This document shows, piece after piece, positions 1 to 8,500 of a stretch of DNA of 41,697 bases. Source of the DNA: Alkalihalobacillus trypoxylicola. GTDB taxonomy: Bacteria; Bacillota; Bacilli; Bacillales; Bacillaceae_D. Positions within the stretch are counted from its first letter, which is position 1, and every line of letters begins with the position of its first letter. The stretch covers positions 1 through 41,697 of the forward strand of contig NZ_LTAO01000017.1 in assembly GCF_001590785.1 (NCBI RefSeq), given 5' to 3'. Below the pieces are notes generated by a model, which saw nothing but the letters and a program-made list of their open reading frames with translations, was not told the DNA's origin and searched no databases. A program made the translations under genes and the position numbers.

Positions 1-99
1 TTTGTATGACTACGCCCAATACAGGTTCGACTTAAAAACAGCCTAACAAAGTCAGCAACTCATTGTGAATTCTTTTACACATAAATATAGACTTGACTC
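1..99. repeat. 99-bp terminal inverted repeat, left copy
   Basis: Bases 1-99 are identical to the reverse complement of 41594-41692. The identity stops abruptly where the 52-bp repeat array begins on each side. No gene is recognised in it. It probably marks a dispersed genomic repeat at which an assembly contig ended; a true inverted repeat flanking the locus is the alternative. Confidence 0.9.
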
Positions 100-640
100 T
101 TCTTTTCGACAGATTTCCCGGCTGATATCACTTTTCGGGTGGATAGCACCCTTCCTTTTAACACTTTTGCTTACACTCAACCTTTTTCCTTCAAATAGAA
201 TCCTTCCCTCTTTGAGGCTTCCAGCTCTTTTACTTCTACTGCAGTTAATCAGTTCTTTCCTTTTCGACCCTTTTCCCTGTTGCGGTCACTTTTTGAGTGA
301 TTATTTTTTCTCTCTTTTAACCCTTCTATTGGATTCGCACACTTTTTGGGTGAATAGACTTTCCCTATTCGACCGTTTTCTTTGGTGAGAGCTCTTTTCA
401 GGTAAATAGGCAGCTCCCTTTTGACCATTTTTTTGATACGTCTCCCTTTTCCGGTGAATAGAGCTTCCCCTTTCGACCGTTTTCACTAATTCAGTTGCTT
501 TTCCTTCCAATAAAGTTCTCCCTTTTGTCCGTACTATTGCTCCTGATTCGAGTGAATAGACGGCTTCCTCTTCTGACTATTTCTCTAATCCTGAGCTTTC
601 CCGACCTATAGCTCGCTCCTTTTTATGCTCTCCTCCATCA
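100..640 (+). repeat. degenerate 52-bp-period intergenic repeat array, left
   Basis: About ten diverged units share the cores (G)GTGAATAG and CCCTTTTGACC. Unit landmarks fall near 141, 193, 245, 299, 352, 404, 456, 508 and 554, so spacing is mostly 52 bp. The orientation is the same as in the arrays at 35.7 kb and 41.35 kb. Open frames through it give low-complexity basic peptides that follow the repeat, so I call no gene here. Confidence 0.75.
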
Positions 641-660
641 CTCCCTTCTCGTTTTCACAA

Positions 661-697
661 AAAAATAACCACTCGAAATATCGAGTCGTTATTTTTA
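661..697 (-). terminator. intrinsic terminator of the small hypothetical gene
   Basis: A near-perfect hairpin (AACGACTCGA paired with TCGAGTGGTT, read on the minus strand) is flanked by A- and T-runs on both sides and starts next to the stop codon of the gene at 698. The symmetry would allow function in both directions. Confidence 0.8.
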
Positions 698-946
698 TTA
701 TGAGGCATCCATATGCTCTTCACATTTTTCCATCATTTCTTGTAAGTAATCAGCTGTCATTAATTTAGTCCAAGGAACTTCTATTCCTTTACCTGGAGCG
801 CTTGCTCTGCCTATATACTCATTATTATCAGTAGCTGTAATATAAATATCCCAGCTCCATCTTTCTGTTGAGTTGCTATATGCTGTTTGTGTTTTGTAAT
901 CAATTTCCGCTAAGTAATAGTTTTTATTTGAGACTTCTTTTCTCAT
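698..946 (-). CDS. small hypothetical protein (82 aa)
   Basis: I do not recognise this family. The protein is a soluble, mildly acidic 82-residue chain without signal peptide or membrane segment. It is rich in aromatic residues (YYLAEIDY, RWSWDIYITATDNN), which suggests a small beta-rich domain, and ends in an acidic helix (EMMEKCEEHM). The ATG at 946 is chosen over the GTG at 955 because the AAAGGA ribosome binding site lies about 10 nt before the ATG but abuts the GTG. It is a single-gene unit with its own terminator, placed between a repeat array and a MITE-like dimer. The reading frame, start signal and terminator together support a real gene; the function is unknown. Confidence 0.65.
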   Translation of the reverse strand: MRKEVSNKNYYLAEIDYKTQTAYSNSTERWSWDIYITATDNNEYIGRASAPGKGIEVPWTKLMTADYLQEMMEKCEEHMDAS

Positions 947-1108
947 CCTATCCACATCCTTTTTGTTTATTATTGAAGATAATCATTCACTTTATATATT
1001 ATGGTCCTTTATTTAAATCATGACTAATACTTAATTATTATAATAGTCTGAAAATATATTTTCGGGTAGTTTTTCGGTAGATTACCTTACAATTATTTTA
1101 ATTAGTCT

Positions 1109-1546
1109 ACACTTGAATCCATTTCATCATGCATATCTTATAATGAAAACCAAGTGGTTATGTGTTTGATTTTCACTTTAAGGTAGATGCTTTCCTAAGG
1201 GCTTGTCTTCAGCTAACTCCGACTACACAGAGCTTCGTCAGAGTGGATCTTCAGACTGCGCTCATCCTTTGGGAGTCACTACCTACCGTTACAATTAAAG
1301 AGTTAATTCACAAAGGTTCTTCTTTTAATGAAAACCGAACAATTTGTTTTTTTGATTTCCACTTTAGGTAGATGCTTTCCCAAGGGCTTGTCTTCAGCTA
1401 ACTCTGACTATGCAAAGCATCGTCAGAGTGGATTTTCAAACGGCGCTGATCCTTTAGGAGTCACAACAACCGTTACAATCAACAATTAAATTTAATAAAC
1501 GTTTGGGTTCATTCAATTATAGAGCCATTAGGAAATTCACTCATTT
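1109..1546 (+). mobile_element. MITE-like palindromic element, dimer upstream of deoD
   Basis: Two tandem copies (palindromic cores 1166-1298 and 1352-1482) share one outer pair of inverted ends, related to the consensus AATGAGTGAATTTCAT. Each core starts TTGATTTTCACTTTA or TTGATTTCCACTTTAGG and ends with the imperfect complement CTACCTACCGTTACAA, with a central CTCTGAC / GTCAGAG hairpin. There is no transposase. The cores resemble the long imperfect-palindrome intergenic repeats common in Bacillus genomes (family resemblance from memory). The reading frame over it is an artefact. Confidence 0.75.
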
Positions 1547-1578
1547 CCTTAATATATCTTGTAAATAATGGCTTAATT

Positions 1579-1606
1579 TTGTTTACCCCTTCAATAAAAA
1601 TATAAA
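1579..1606 (+). promoter_or_regulatory. possible sigma-A promoter of deoD
   Basis: TTGTTT, a 16-bp spacer and TATAAA lie about 110 bp before the deoD start. The -35 match is weak, so this is only a candidate. Confidence 0.3.
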
Positions 1607-1715
1607 CATCTTCCAATACACTACAAACCAATATAAAATACTATAGGTGTTTATTAGTAATCCAGCAGTGATTCGTCTATACTTATGGATGAAACTATTT
1701 TTAGGAGGAATGACC

Positions 1716-2417
1716 ATGAGCGTACATATTGGAGCTAAGCAAGGTGAAATAGCTGAAACTATTTTGTTACCTGGAGATCCTTTACGAGCAAAATATATTG
1801 CTGAAAACTATTTAGAAAATCCTGTTTGTTATAATGAAGTAAGAGGAATGCTAGGATTTACTGGTACCTATAAAGGTCAAAGAATATCTGTGCAAGGTAC
1901 AGGTATGGGTGTCCCGTCTATTTCAATTTATGTGACAGAGCTAATGAGAGAATACAATGTTCAAAACTTAATTCGTGTTGGAACATGCGGAGCGATACAA
2001 GAGGATGTTAAAGTCCGTGACGTTATACTAGCTATGAGCGCATCGACTGATTCTCAAATGAACCGAAACACATTTGGAGTCGTCGATTATGCACCAACTG
2101 CTAATTTTGATTTGCTAAAGAATGCGTTTGAAGAAGGAGTAGCAAAGGGACTTAGCTTAAAGGTTGGGAATGTATTTACAGCAGATATTTTCTATAATGA
2201 TAATGCGGAGCATAAAAAATGGGCCGAGCACGGAATCTTAGCAGTTGAAATGGAATCCTCTGCTCTTTATACTCTAGCTGCGAAATATAAGCGCAAGGCT
2301 TTATCAATTTTAACGGTAAGTGACCATATTCTTACAGGTGAGGAAACGAGTTCAGAGGAAAGACAAAATACCTTCAACGATATGATGGAGGTTGCATTGG
2401 ATTCTGTAACCAAATAA
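1716..2417 (+). CDS. deoD: purine nucleoside phosphorylase DeoD-type
   Basis: A cytosolic hexameric enzyme of purine salvage that phosphorolyses (deoxy)inosine, adenosine or guanosine to base and (deoxy)ribose-1-phosphate. The 233-residue product has the usual length and the family signatures: [26 protein letters not shown] at the N-terminus (the GDPLRAK phosphate/base loop), the RVGTCGAI phosphate-binding strand, the VEMESSALY ribose-binding segment around residue 180, and the SDHILTGEE loop with the catalytic Asp near the C-terminus. The start at 1716 follows AGGAGG with a 7-nt gap; a GTG further upstream in frame has no ribosome binding site. The gene is monocistronic with its own terminator. 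It is bracketed by two MITE-like dimers, which may reflect local rearrangement. Confidence 0.96.
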   Translation: MSVHIGAKQGEIAETILLPGDPLRAKYIAENYLENPVCYNEVRGMLGFTGTYKGQRISVQGTGMGVPSISIYVTELMREYNVQNLIRVGTCGAIQEDVKVRDVILAMSASTDSQMNRNTFGVVDYAPTANFDLLKNAFEEGVAKGLSLKVGNVFTADIFYNDNAEHKKWAEHGILAVEMESSALYTLAAKYKRKALSILTVSDHILTGEETSSEERQNTFNDMMEVALDSVTK

Positions 2418-2425
2418 TCATCATT

Positions 2426-2475
2426 AAGCTTTAAGAAGATGTCGATGAAGATATTTTTCTTAGAGCTTTTCTTTT
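2426..2475 (+). terminator. deoD intrinsic terminator
   Basis: AAGCT-TAAGAA pairs with TTCTTA-AGCTT, followed by TTTTCTTTT, starting 9 nt after the deoD stop codon. Confidence 0.75.
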
Positions 2476-2524
2476 GTAAAATCACCAATAATATAAATTT
2501 ATGCTAATATTCCTATTATAAAAG

Positions 2525-3028
2525 TAAATGAATAAATTTCATCATTCATTTCTTATAATGAAAACCTAGCGATTAGGTTTTTGATTTCCACTTTAGGTAG
2601 ATGCTTTCCCAAGGGCTTGTTCTCAGCTAACTCTGACTATTCAGAGCTTCGTCAGAGTGGATCTTCAAACTGCGCTGATCCTTCGGGAGTCACTACCTAT
2701 TCGTTACAATCAACGAGTTAATGAACAAACATTCAAGACATATTTTTTAATAAAAGTTCGATTCATTCACTTAAACCCACTTCGTCATTTCTATCTTTTA
2801 AAGAAAACCGATCGATTAGGTTTTTGATTTCCACTTTAGGTAGATGCTTTCCCAAGGGCTTGTCTTCAGCTAACTCTGACTACGCAGAGCTTCGTCAGAG
2901 TGGATCTTCAAACGGAGTCACTACCTACCGTTACAATCATCGAGTGAATCCACAAACATTCAAAACATATTTTATAATTAATGTTCAGTTTCGTTCACTT
3001 AAAGAGCCATTATGAAACTCACTCAAAT
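2525..3028 (+). mobile_element. MITE-like palindromic element, dimer between deoD and comK
   Basis: Two tandem copies (cores 2581-2713 and 2824-2939) with the same palindromic core as at 1.1 kb and 32.6 kb. TA dinucleotides sit at both outer edges, next to ends related to AATGAATAAATTTCATC and GATGAAATTYACTCA-like sequence. The second core lacks about 16 bp of its right arm, where the other copies carry TGCGCTGATCCTT. No transposase is encoded; the short open frame over the second copy is not a gene. Confidence 0.75.
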
Positions 3029-3069
3029 AATCAAAAAGTACTAAAAAATAAAAATATTTAAATAATATA

Positions 3070-3098
3070 TTGACAAACATTTATCTTGATAGTAAATT
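3070..3098 (+). promoter_or_regulatory. candidate sigma-A promoter of comK
   Basis: A perfect TTGACA at 3070-3075 is followed by a 17-bp spacer and TAAATT. The surrounding DNA has A- and T-tracts as expected near ComK-regulated promoters, but I see no clear pair of AAAA-N5-TTTT boxes. Confidence 0.45.
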
Positions 3099-3146
3099 AG
3101 TTATAGTTAATTATTACCTTTTTTTAAAGAAGAAAGGAGATGTTCT

Positions 3147-3161
3147 ATGATTATCCATTAA
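3147..3161 (+). other. four-codon upstream ORF in the comK leader
   Basis: A strong ribosome binding site (AAAGGAG, 3133-3139) precedes ATG ATT ATC CAT TAA. Ribosomes should load here, 68 bases before the real comK start. It may be a translational control element or the remnant of an older start region. Confidence 0.35.
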
Positions 3162-3228
3162 AAAGACCTACACTTCAACTTGGTTACTTTGAGTCGTTAC
3201 ATTTAATATTTTTAGAGGAGTGATTACA

Positions 3229-3696
3229 ATGGGAATTTTAGAAACTTATATCATTTCACCTAAGACATTATATTTAGTCAATCATTTTACTGATGGATAT
3301 GGAACCATTGTTTACGAATTTGACAACGTTTACAAAGTGAAGCAAACACCACTACAAATTATCGAATTTAATATGATTAGACTTGGTGGCTCTAACCTTT
3401 TAGGTAGAAATTTAGCGATTCGAAAATCCGTTGATTACCATCAAAAAGTACCGATTATCGTCGATCAAAGAGGTTTATATTTTATTCCTACCCGCTCCGT
3501 TCAATCACCAGAATGCATGATGGTAAACTTTAACCAAATCTTAACTTTTCATCAAAATCAAGAAAATCTTTCTCAAACGATTATTACCTTTAAAAATGGA
3601 GAAAAACTGACCATTAATCTTTCCAAAAGAGCTTTTTCACAGCAATACTTAAGAACATTACACCTTATTTCATTATACGGAAGAGATTGCATTTAA
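3229..3696 (+). CDS. comK: competence transcription factor ComK (short form)
   Basis: The DNA-binding master regulator of genetic competence, which activates late com genes and its own gene. The 155-residue product aligns from memory with Bacillus subtilis ComK: TPLQIIEFNMIRLGGSNLLGRN matches the KPLQIVDRSCRFFGSSYAGRK block, and VPIIVDQRGLYFIPTRSVQSPECMMVNF matches the PPIMVDPSNQIFLFPT...PQCGWISH block, followed by the TFKNGEKLTI strand. B. subtilis ComK has 192 residues; here the chain stops just after the RTLHLISLYGRD block, so the C-terminal tail carrying the FMLYP MecA-binding motif is missing. The start at 3229 follows GAGGAG by 8 nt; an in-frame GTG at 3220 overlaps that site. The gene is monocistronic. 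I am confident of the family but less so that it is the functional competence master regulator rather than a paralogue. Confidence 0.88.
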   Translation: MGILETYIISPKTLYLVNHFTDGYGTIVYEFDNVYKVKQTPLQIIEFNMIRLGGSNLLGRNLAIRKSVDYHQKVPIIVDQRGLYFIPTRSVQSPECMMVNFNQILTFHQNQENLSQTIITFKNGEKLTINLSKRAFSQQYLRTLHLISLYGRDCI

Positions 3697-3853
3697 TTTA
3701 CAGTAAAAAGACCGTATTCAGGGCTTATTACATATTTTAATTAAACGCTTGATTACCTTTAATTCAGGCGTGGAAGTTTTAGAATATACTCTTATGTTTA
3801 CCCTTTACCCCTTCAAACCTCTACGCCTCTTTCTACAGCTTAACCGTTTAATC

Positions 3854-4303
3854 TTAGCGCTTTATAAAATATTTAACTACTTTCAATGCAAGCATATAAC
3901 TGATTATTCCACACAAAGCACCAAGACTATCAATCATCACATCTGTTACGGCGGCGACTCTACCAGGAATAAAATATTGGTGGAACTCATCGGTTATTGC
4001 ATAAATGGTCGCCATTAAGAATGCAACTAATCCATTGTATGATAATTTTTTCATCTTATTTAAAGCAAAGAAATACAAAATGGCTAAAACAAAATAACTA
4101 AAAAAATGGGCTCCTTTTCTAATGATAAAATGCAAGGTCTCTAAAGGTACTTCTACTTTCGGTACTATATACTGAATAGCGTCAATGATTGTTTTCGTAA
4201 TGCCCCCACTCAATGCTCCCGAATCATTTCCAGGCTGATGAGATAAGAAGAATATAAGTCCCATCCAAAGTAGAGCAGGTATCCATACAAACCATTTTTT
4301 CAT
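3854..4303 (-). CDS. VanZ-family membrane protein
   Basis: A 149-residue integral membrane protein of the VanZ family. The founding member gives low-level teicoplanin resistance; for most members the role is unknown. Hydrophobic segments lie near residues 5-20, 62-80, 90-105 and 120-142. Conserved family features are visible: WMGLIFFLSHQPG at the N-terminus, RKGAHFFSYFVLAILY, the acidic YAITDEFHQYFIPGR motif, and DVMIDSLGALCG. The ATG is preceded by AGGAG at a 6-nt gap. It lies downstream of galE on the same strand, but a strong terminator separates them, so co-transcription would rest on read-through. Confidence 0.88.
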   Translation of the reverse strand: MKKWFVWIPALLWMGLIFFLSHQPGNDSGALSGGITKTIIDAIQYIVPKVEVPLETLHFIIRKGAHFFSYFVLAILYFFALNKMKKLSYNGLVAFLMATIYAITDEFHQYFIPGRVAAVTDVMIDSLGALCGIISYMLALKVVKYFIKR

Positions 4304-4355
4304 GTTTTTCTCCTAAAATTTCATTCAAGAATTGTTTCAGTAGCAAGTATAAAAG

Positions 4356-4392
4356 AAAGCTCAAACTGACTCATATCATCAATTTGAGCTTT
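4356..4392 (-). terminator. galE intrinsic terminator
   Basis: AAAGCTCAAA and TTTGAGCTTT form a 10-bp stem about 9 nt after the galE stop; on the minus strand it is followed by CTTTTATA. Confidence 0.8.
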
Positions 4393-4400
4393 GAAAATAA

Positions 4401-5387
4401 TCAGTTTTGTTCAAAACGCCAGGAATCTCGACACATTTCAATGATTCCTTTTTGCGCTTTCCAATTTAATTTTTTTTCTGCTTTCGTAACATCTGCATAA
4501 CACTCTGCAATATCTCCTGCTCTTCTATCTACTATCTCGTAAGGAATCGTTAAATCATTGGCTACTTCAAAAGCCTTTACGAGCTCTAATACACTCGTGC
4601 CTGCTCCTGTGCCTAAATTAAACGTATGAACTCCTTCTTTTAAGTGATTAAGAGCGGCCACATGACCTTCTGCTAAATCGACGACATGAATGTAATCTCT
4701 AACACCAGTACCATCAGCTGTCTGATAGTCATTACCGAATACATACAACTTTTCTCTTATACCTTTGGCTACCTGTGTAATATAAGGCATTAAATTATTC
4801 GGTATACCATTTGGTAGTTCACCAATTAATCCACTTTTATGAGCGCCTACAGGATTAAAGTACCTTAAAATAGATACAGCAAATTGTGGATTCGCAGCTG
4901 CAATATCTGTTAGGATTCGCTCAATCATCGCCTTTGTTTCACCGTACGGGTTCGTTGTTGGTAATAATTCCATGCTTTCTTCAAAAGGAACCGCATTATC
5001 GCCATACACCGTTGCTGAAGAGCTGAATACAAAGCGATTCACTTGATATTTTAAGCAAAGATTCGTCACATTCATCGTACTCACTAAATTGGTAAAATAA
5101 TAATTTAAAGGCTTTTTTACCGATTCTCCTACCGCTTTCAATCCAGCAAAATGAATGACTCCATCAAAGCTATGAGCATTAAATAATTTTTCTAAATCCT
5201 CTTCTATCGTTATATCTACTTTATAAAAGGTAATCTTTTTTCCAGAAATTCTCTCTATTTTTTCAATGACATCCTCTTTACTATTAGATAGATTGTCAGC
5301 CACAACCACTGAATGTCCGTCCTCTAATAGAGAAATGACCGTATGAGAACCTATATAACCAGTACCACCTGTAACTAGAATATTCAT
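4401..5387 (-). CDS. galE: UDP-glucose 4-epimerase GalE
   Basis: A cytosolic short-chain dehydrogenase-type epimerase that interconverts UDP-glucose and UDP-galactose (in some bacteria also the N-acetyl forms) with tightly bound NAD. The 328-residue length is normal. Visible signatures are VTGGTGYIGSHT at residues 5-16 (NAD loop), VIHFAGLKAVGES, the catalytic FSSSATVYG and YGETK (Tyr and Lys of the S-Y-K triad, about residue 148), and NPVGAHKSG with NLMPYI, typical of GalE. It has its own ribosome binding site (GAGAAGGG) and terminator and lies 3.5 kb from the polysaccharide cluster, to which it can supply UDP-galactose. Confidence 0.95.
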   Translation of the reverse strand: MNILVTGGTGYIGSHTVISLLEDGHSVVVADNLSNSKEDVIEKIERISGKKITFYKVDITIEEDLEKLFNAHSFDGVIHFAGLKAVGESVKKPLNYYFTNLVSTMNVTNLCLKYQVNRFVFSSSATVYGDNAVPFEESMELLPTTNPYGETKAMIERILTDIAAANPQFAVSILRYFNPVGAHKSGLIGELPNGIPNNLMPYITQVAKGIREKLYVFGNDYQTADGTGVRDYIHVVDLAEGHVAALNHLKEGVHTFNLGTGAGTSVLELVKAFEVANDLTIPYEIVDRRAGDIAECYADVTKAEKKLNWKAQKGIIEMCRDSWRFEQN

Positions 5388-5501
5388 ATAGACTAACCCT
5401 TCTCTCTGAAATATTAATATAATTCTTATTTTACCTTATTAAGAGAATAGATTTAAAGCTCTTTGTATGAGTTACTATACTTTTACATGATATCAATGAA
5501 A

Positions 5502-5540
5502 CAACAAAAGGAACGAAGCAACCTGCTCGTCCCTTTTGTT
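5502..5540 (-). terminator. terminator of the LRR surface protein gene
   Basis: AACAAAAGGGACGA pairs with TCGTTCCTTTTGTT around a short loop, ten bases after the stop codon; the 3' arm itself supplies the T-rich end. Confidence 0.8.
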
Positions 5541-5549
5541 CTATTGTAA

Positions 5550-8500
5550 TTAATAAGCTCTTCTTCTTTGTTTCATAGCAAGAACGATAAGTCCCGCTAT
5601 TAACAACAATCCACCAATTAATAAAGCTTGATAGCTATTCGTAGCTGTATTAGGTAATGAGTTTGTTTGATCTTTCTGATCAGCTGAAGTATTCACAGGA
5701 GCTACAGTTGATTCTTCAACATCTGAATCACTTTCTTTTTCGTCGTCTGAGCCTTGGCCCTCACTCGGAGCTGTACCTGTGTTTCCACCCGGAGTTGTTC
5801 CCGTATTCCCATTACTTCCAGCATTTCCACCAGGTGTATTTCCTGTTCCTCCACCCGGTGTTCCTGAACCTCCACCTGGTGTATTTCCTGAACCTCCACC
5901 TGGTGTATTTCCTGAACCTCCACCTGGTGTATTTCCTGTTCCTCCGCCTGGTGTTCCTGAACCTTCACCTGGAGTTGGTAATTGCTCATCAACATCTACA
6001 ATTTCATCAGAGATTCCATCTTCATCTGCTGCTTCCATAACGGTAAAGATACTAAAATGATAAGTAACAGCGGTTACTCGACCATTTTGGTAAGTTCCAC
6101 CTATATTTTCCCACTTTTTCGTTTCTTCATTAAAATAAAACACTTTTAAATTTTTAGGATTCTTAGCTAAACCTGCATTTACGTTAAACGTTAATGTGAC
6201 ACCCTCATCAAATGCACTAATATTTCTAGAACCTTGCTTAACTGTAAAGTCATAAGTACTACTCAAACTATTTGGCGTGCGTTCTAATTCCTTTACTTCA
6301 ATCGTTACAGGCTCATCATAGTTATCGAAGCTTGATGCTGGAATAGACGTTGTTACACCACCGTTATCAAGCACTAAAGATTGTTTCGTTTCAATTAACA
6401 TTCTGGTTTGTTCAGTTGTTAATTCCATTTTTTCTTTATTACTTTGCTTTGTTAAATCTAAAGTAATATCGCCTTTATCACTAACGACAAAGCCTTTATC
6501 TGCTGGGAATGTTTTTTTCAATTCTTCTACTACTTCAGGATCCAATTCTTCATCTTCAAAGTCATCATCTGGATCCCAATCATTCCAGTCATCATCATCA
6601 TTATAATAACGAACTTCTACTCCTCGATTGCGTAAAAATTGTACCGTTTCCTGGTCGATATCTTCAACTCCGTAAAGAGAAACTTCTTGTAAGTTCGGAA
6701 GCTCTTTAAGGACAGAAATATCAGTAATTGGGTTATCACTTAAGTATAGATATTGAAGATTTGTTAATGATTTTAAAGCAGAAATATCGGTAATCTGATT
6801 ATCATCTAAATCAAGATATTCTAAATTAGTCAAGCTTGCTAAGCTAGAGATGTCCGTTATATTGTTTGAATAAATAACTAAATCATTTAATAGATTTAAG
6901 TTCTTCAATCCTGATATATCTTTAATTTGGTTGTTTCCTAATTGAAGATTCTTTAATCCTGTTAGATTTGCTAGAGCGTCAACAGTAGTAATTTGATTAT
7001 CTCTTAAATGTAATGATTCTAATTGATTCAACTCTTTTAGTGGCTCAATATCAGAAATTTCATTATGATTTAAGTGAAGATTTCTTAATTGTGTCAATTC
7101 AGATAAAGCATTTAAGCTAGAAACTTGATTTCTCGTTAAATCGAGCCATACAAGCTGTTTCAAATCCTTTAATGCTGAAATATTTTCGATTTGATTATAG
7201 CTTAACGATAATTCTACCAAATTGGTTAGTCCTTTTAGTGGGTCTACATTTGATATCTGATTTTCTCGAAGATTAATATATTCTAGCAGTTCCAGTTCTG
7301 CTAGAACTGAGATATCTTCAATTTTATTATAGTCTAAGTCTAAATTCGTAAGATTTTTTAAACCTTTTAATAGACTAATATCATCAAATTCATTATCATA
7401 GGCATACAAATATTCTAGATTTGGAGCATATTGAAGACCTTCTAACGTTTTTAGCTCAGAGCGTTCAATGCTAATATATTCTAAGCTCTTCATATCAGCT
7501 TCTGTGACATTTCTATTGAAAACACCAAGCTGTTTAGCCGCTGCATCATGAAATTTTTCATTTTCAAAGTTTACTTTAGGTGCTTTCGCATCTTCTCCTG
7601 AGGTTTTTAATTTAAAGTAATATTCTTTATTTAAATCATGAACATACTCTGTATAGAAATCAACCCAATAGGTCATATTTGCTTGAAGACCATTTAACGT
7701 AAACTCATTTTTATCATTCTTGAACATACCAGAATCTACTTGATGATAATCTTCATTATCATTTGAATAGGCATATAACTTAAACCCTGTAATTTTAGAA
7801 ACAGAATTCCATATTAAAGTAAAGGAAGTTTCGGTCACCTTGGAAACCTCATATTCAAATGGCTCTGCTGCCTCGTTCATTTCTTTTAATCTGAACTGGA
7901 TTTGAATTGGATTATTCAAATAATCCTTTCCTTCTTCTATAGTAATTGTAGTAACAGCTGCAATACTAGGATCATTATGGTTGTATAAGGTTACCTCAAA
8001 TTTACCTAAAGGCAACTTTAGCTCTCCACTAGCATCTATCCATTCATCACTATTGAAACCTTTATTACTTTGATCTAAGCCGCGAATTCGAATTTTTTCA
8101 TCATACGATAATTCATCATTTAATACAGTTATAATCGAAACAGGAATTAACTCTTCATCCGACCAACTAGGACTGGCCGAAATATGGTCCGATACATATT
8201 CATAAAAATCATATTCCGCGTTATAATATTTCGTTTCAATGGTAATTGAATATCTTTCATTTGGAATTAAATCAGTAAATGTGTAGCTTGTTGAGTTACT
8301 AGGAACAGTAAAATGCTCTCCGTCTAAATATAACTCGATATCTTCTGTAGGTTCATGACTCACCGTCCAAGAAACGGTAATAGAGTCACTTGTAGTAGTT
8401 ACTTCATCAAACCCTACAGAATATGGAGAATAATCACTACTACTAATTTCTTTATCCGTATTTTCTTCTTCTGATTCTATGTTACTCTCTAGATTTTCTT

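Noticed and set aside
65-510. Open frames on both strands in the left repeat array
   Set aside because: They follow the 52-bp repeat, encode low-complexity basic or Leu/Phe-rich peptides and lack ribosome binding sites.
1162-1371. Plus-strand frame over the MITE-like dimer (and similar frames at 2824-3015 and 32591-32845)
   Set aside because: The peptide is the same in each copy because the DNA element is repeated; no start signals, and palindromic structure explains the conservation.
3749-4018. Plus-strand frame opposite the VanZ-family gene
   Set aside because: It is antisense to a recognisable membrane protein and has no ribosome binding site.
5657-6060. Plus- and minus-strand alternative frames over the Gly-Pro linker of the surface protein
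   Set aside because: They are shadows of 24-bp coding repeats whose real frame gives NTPGGGSG.
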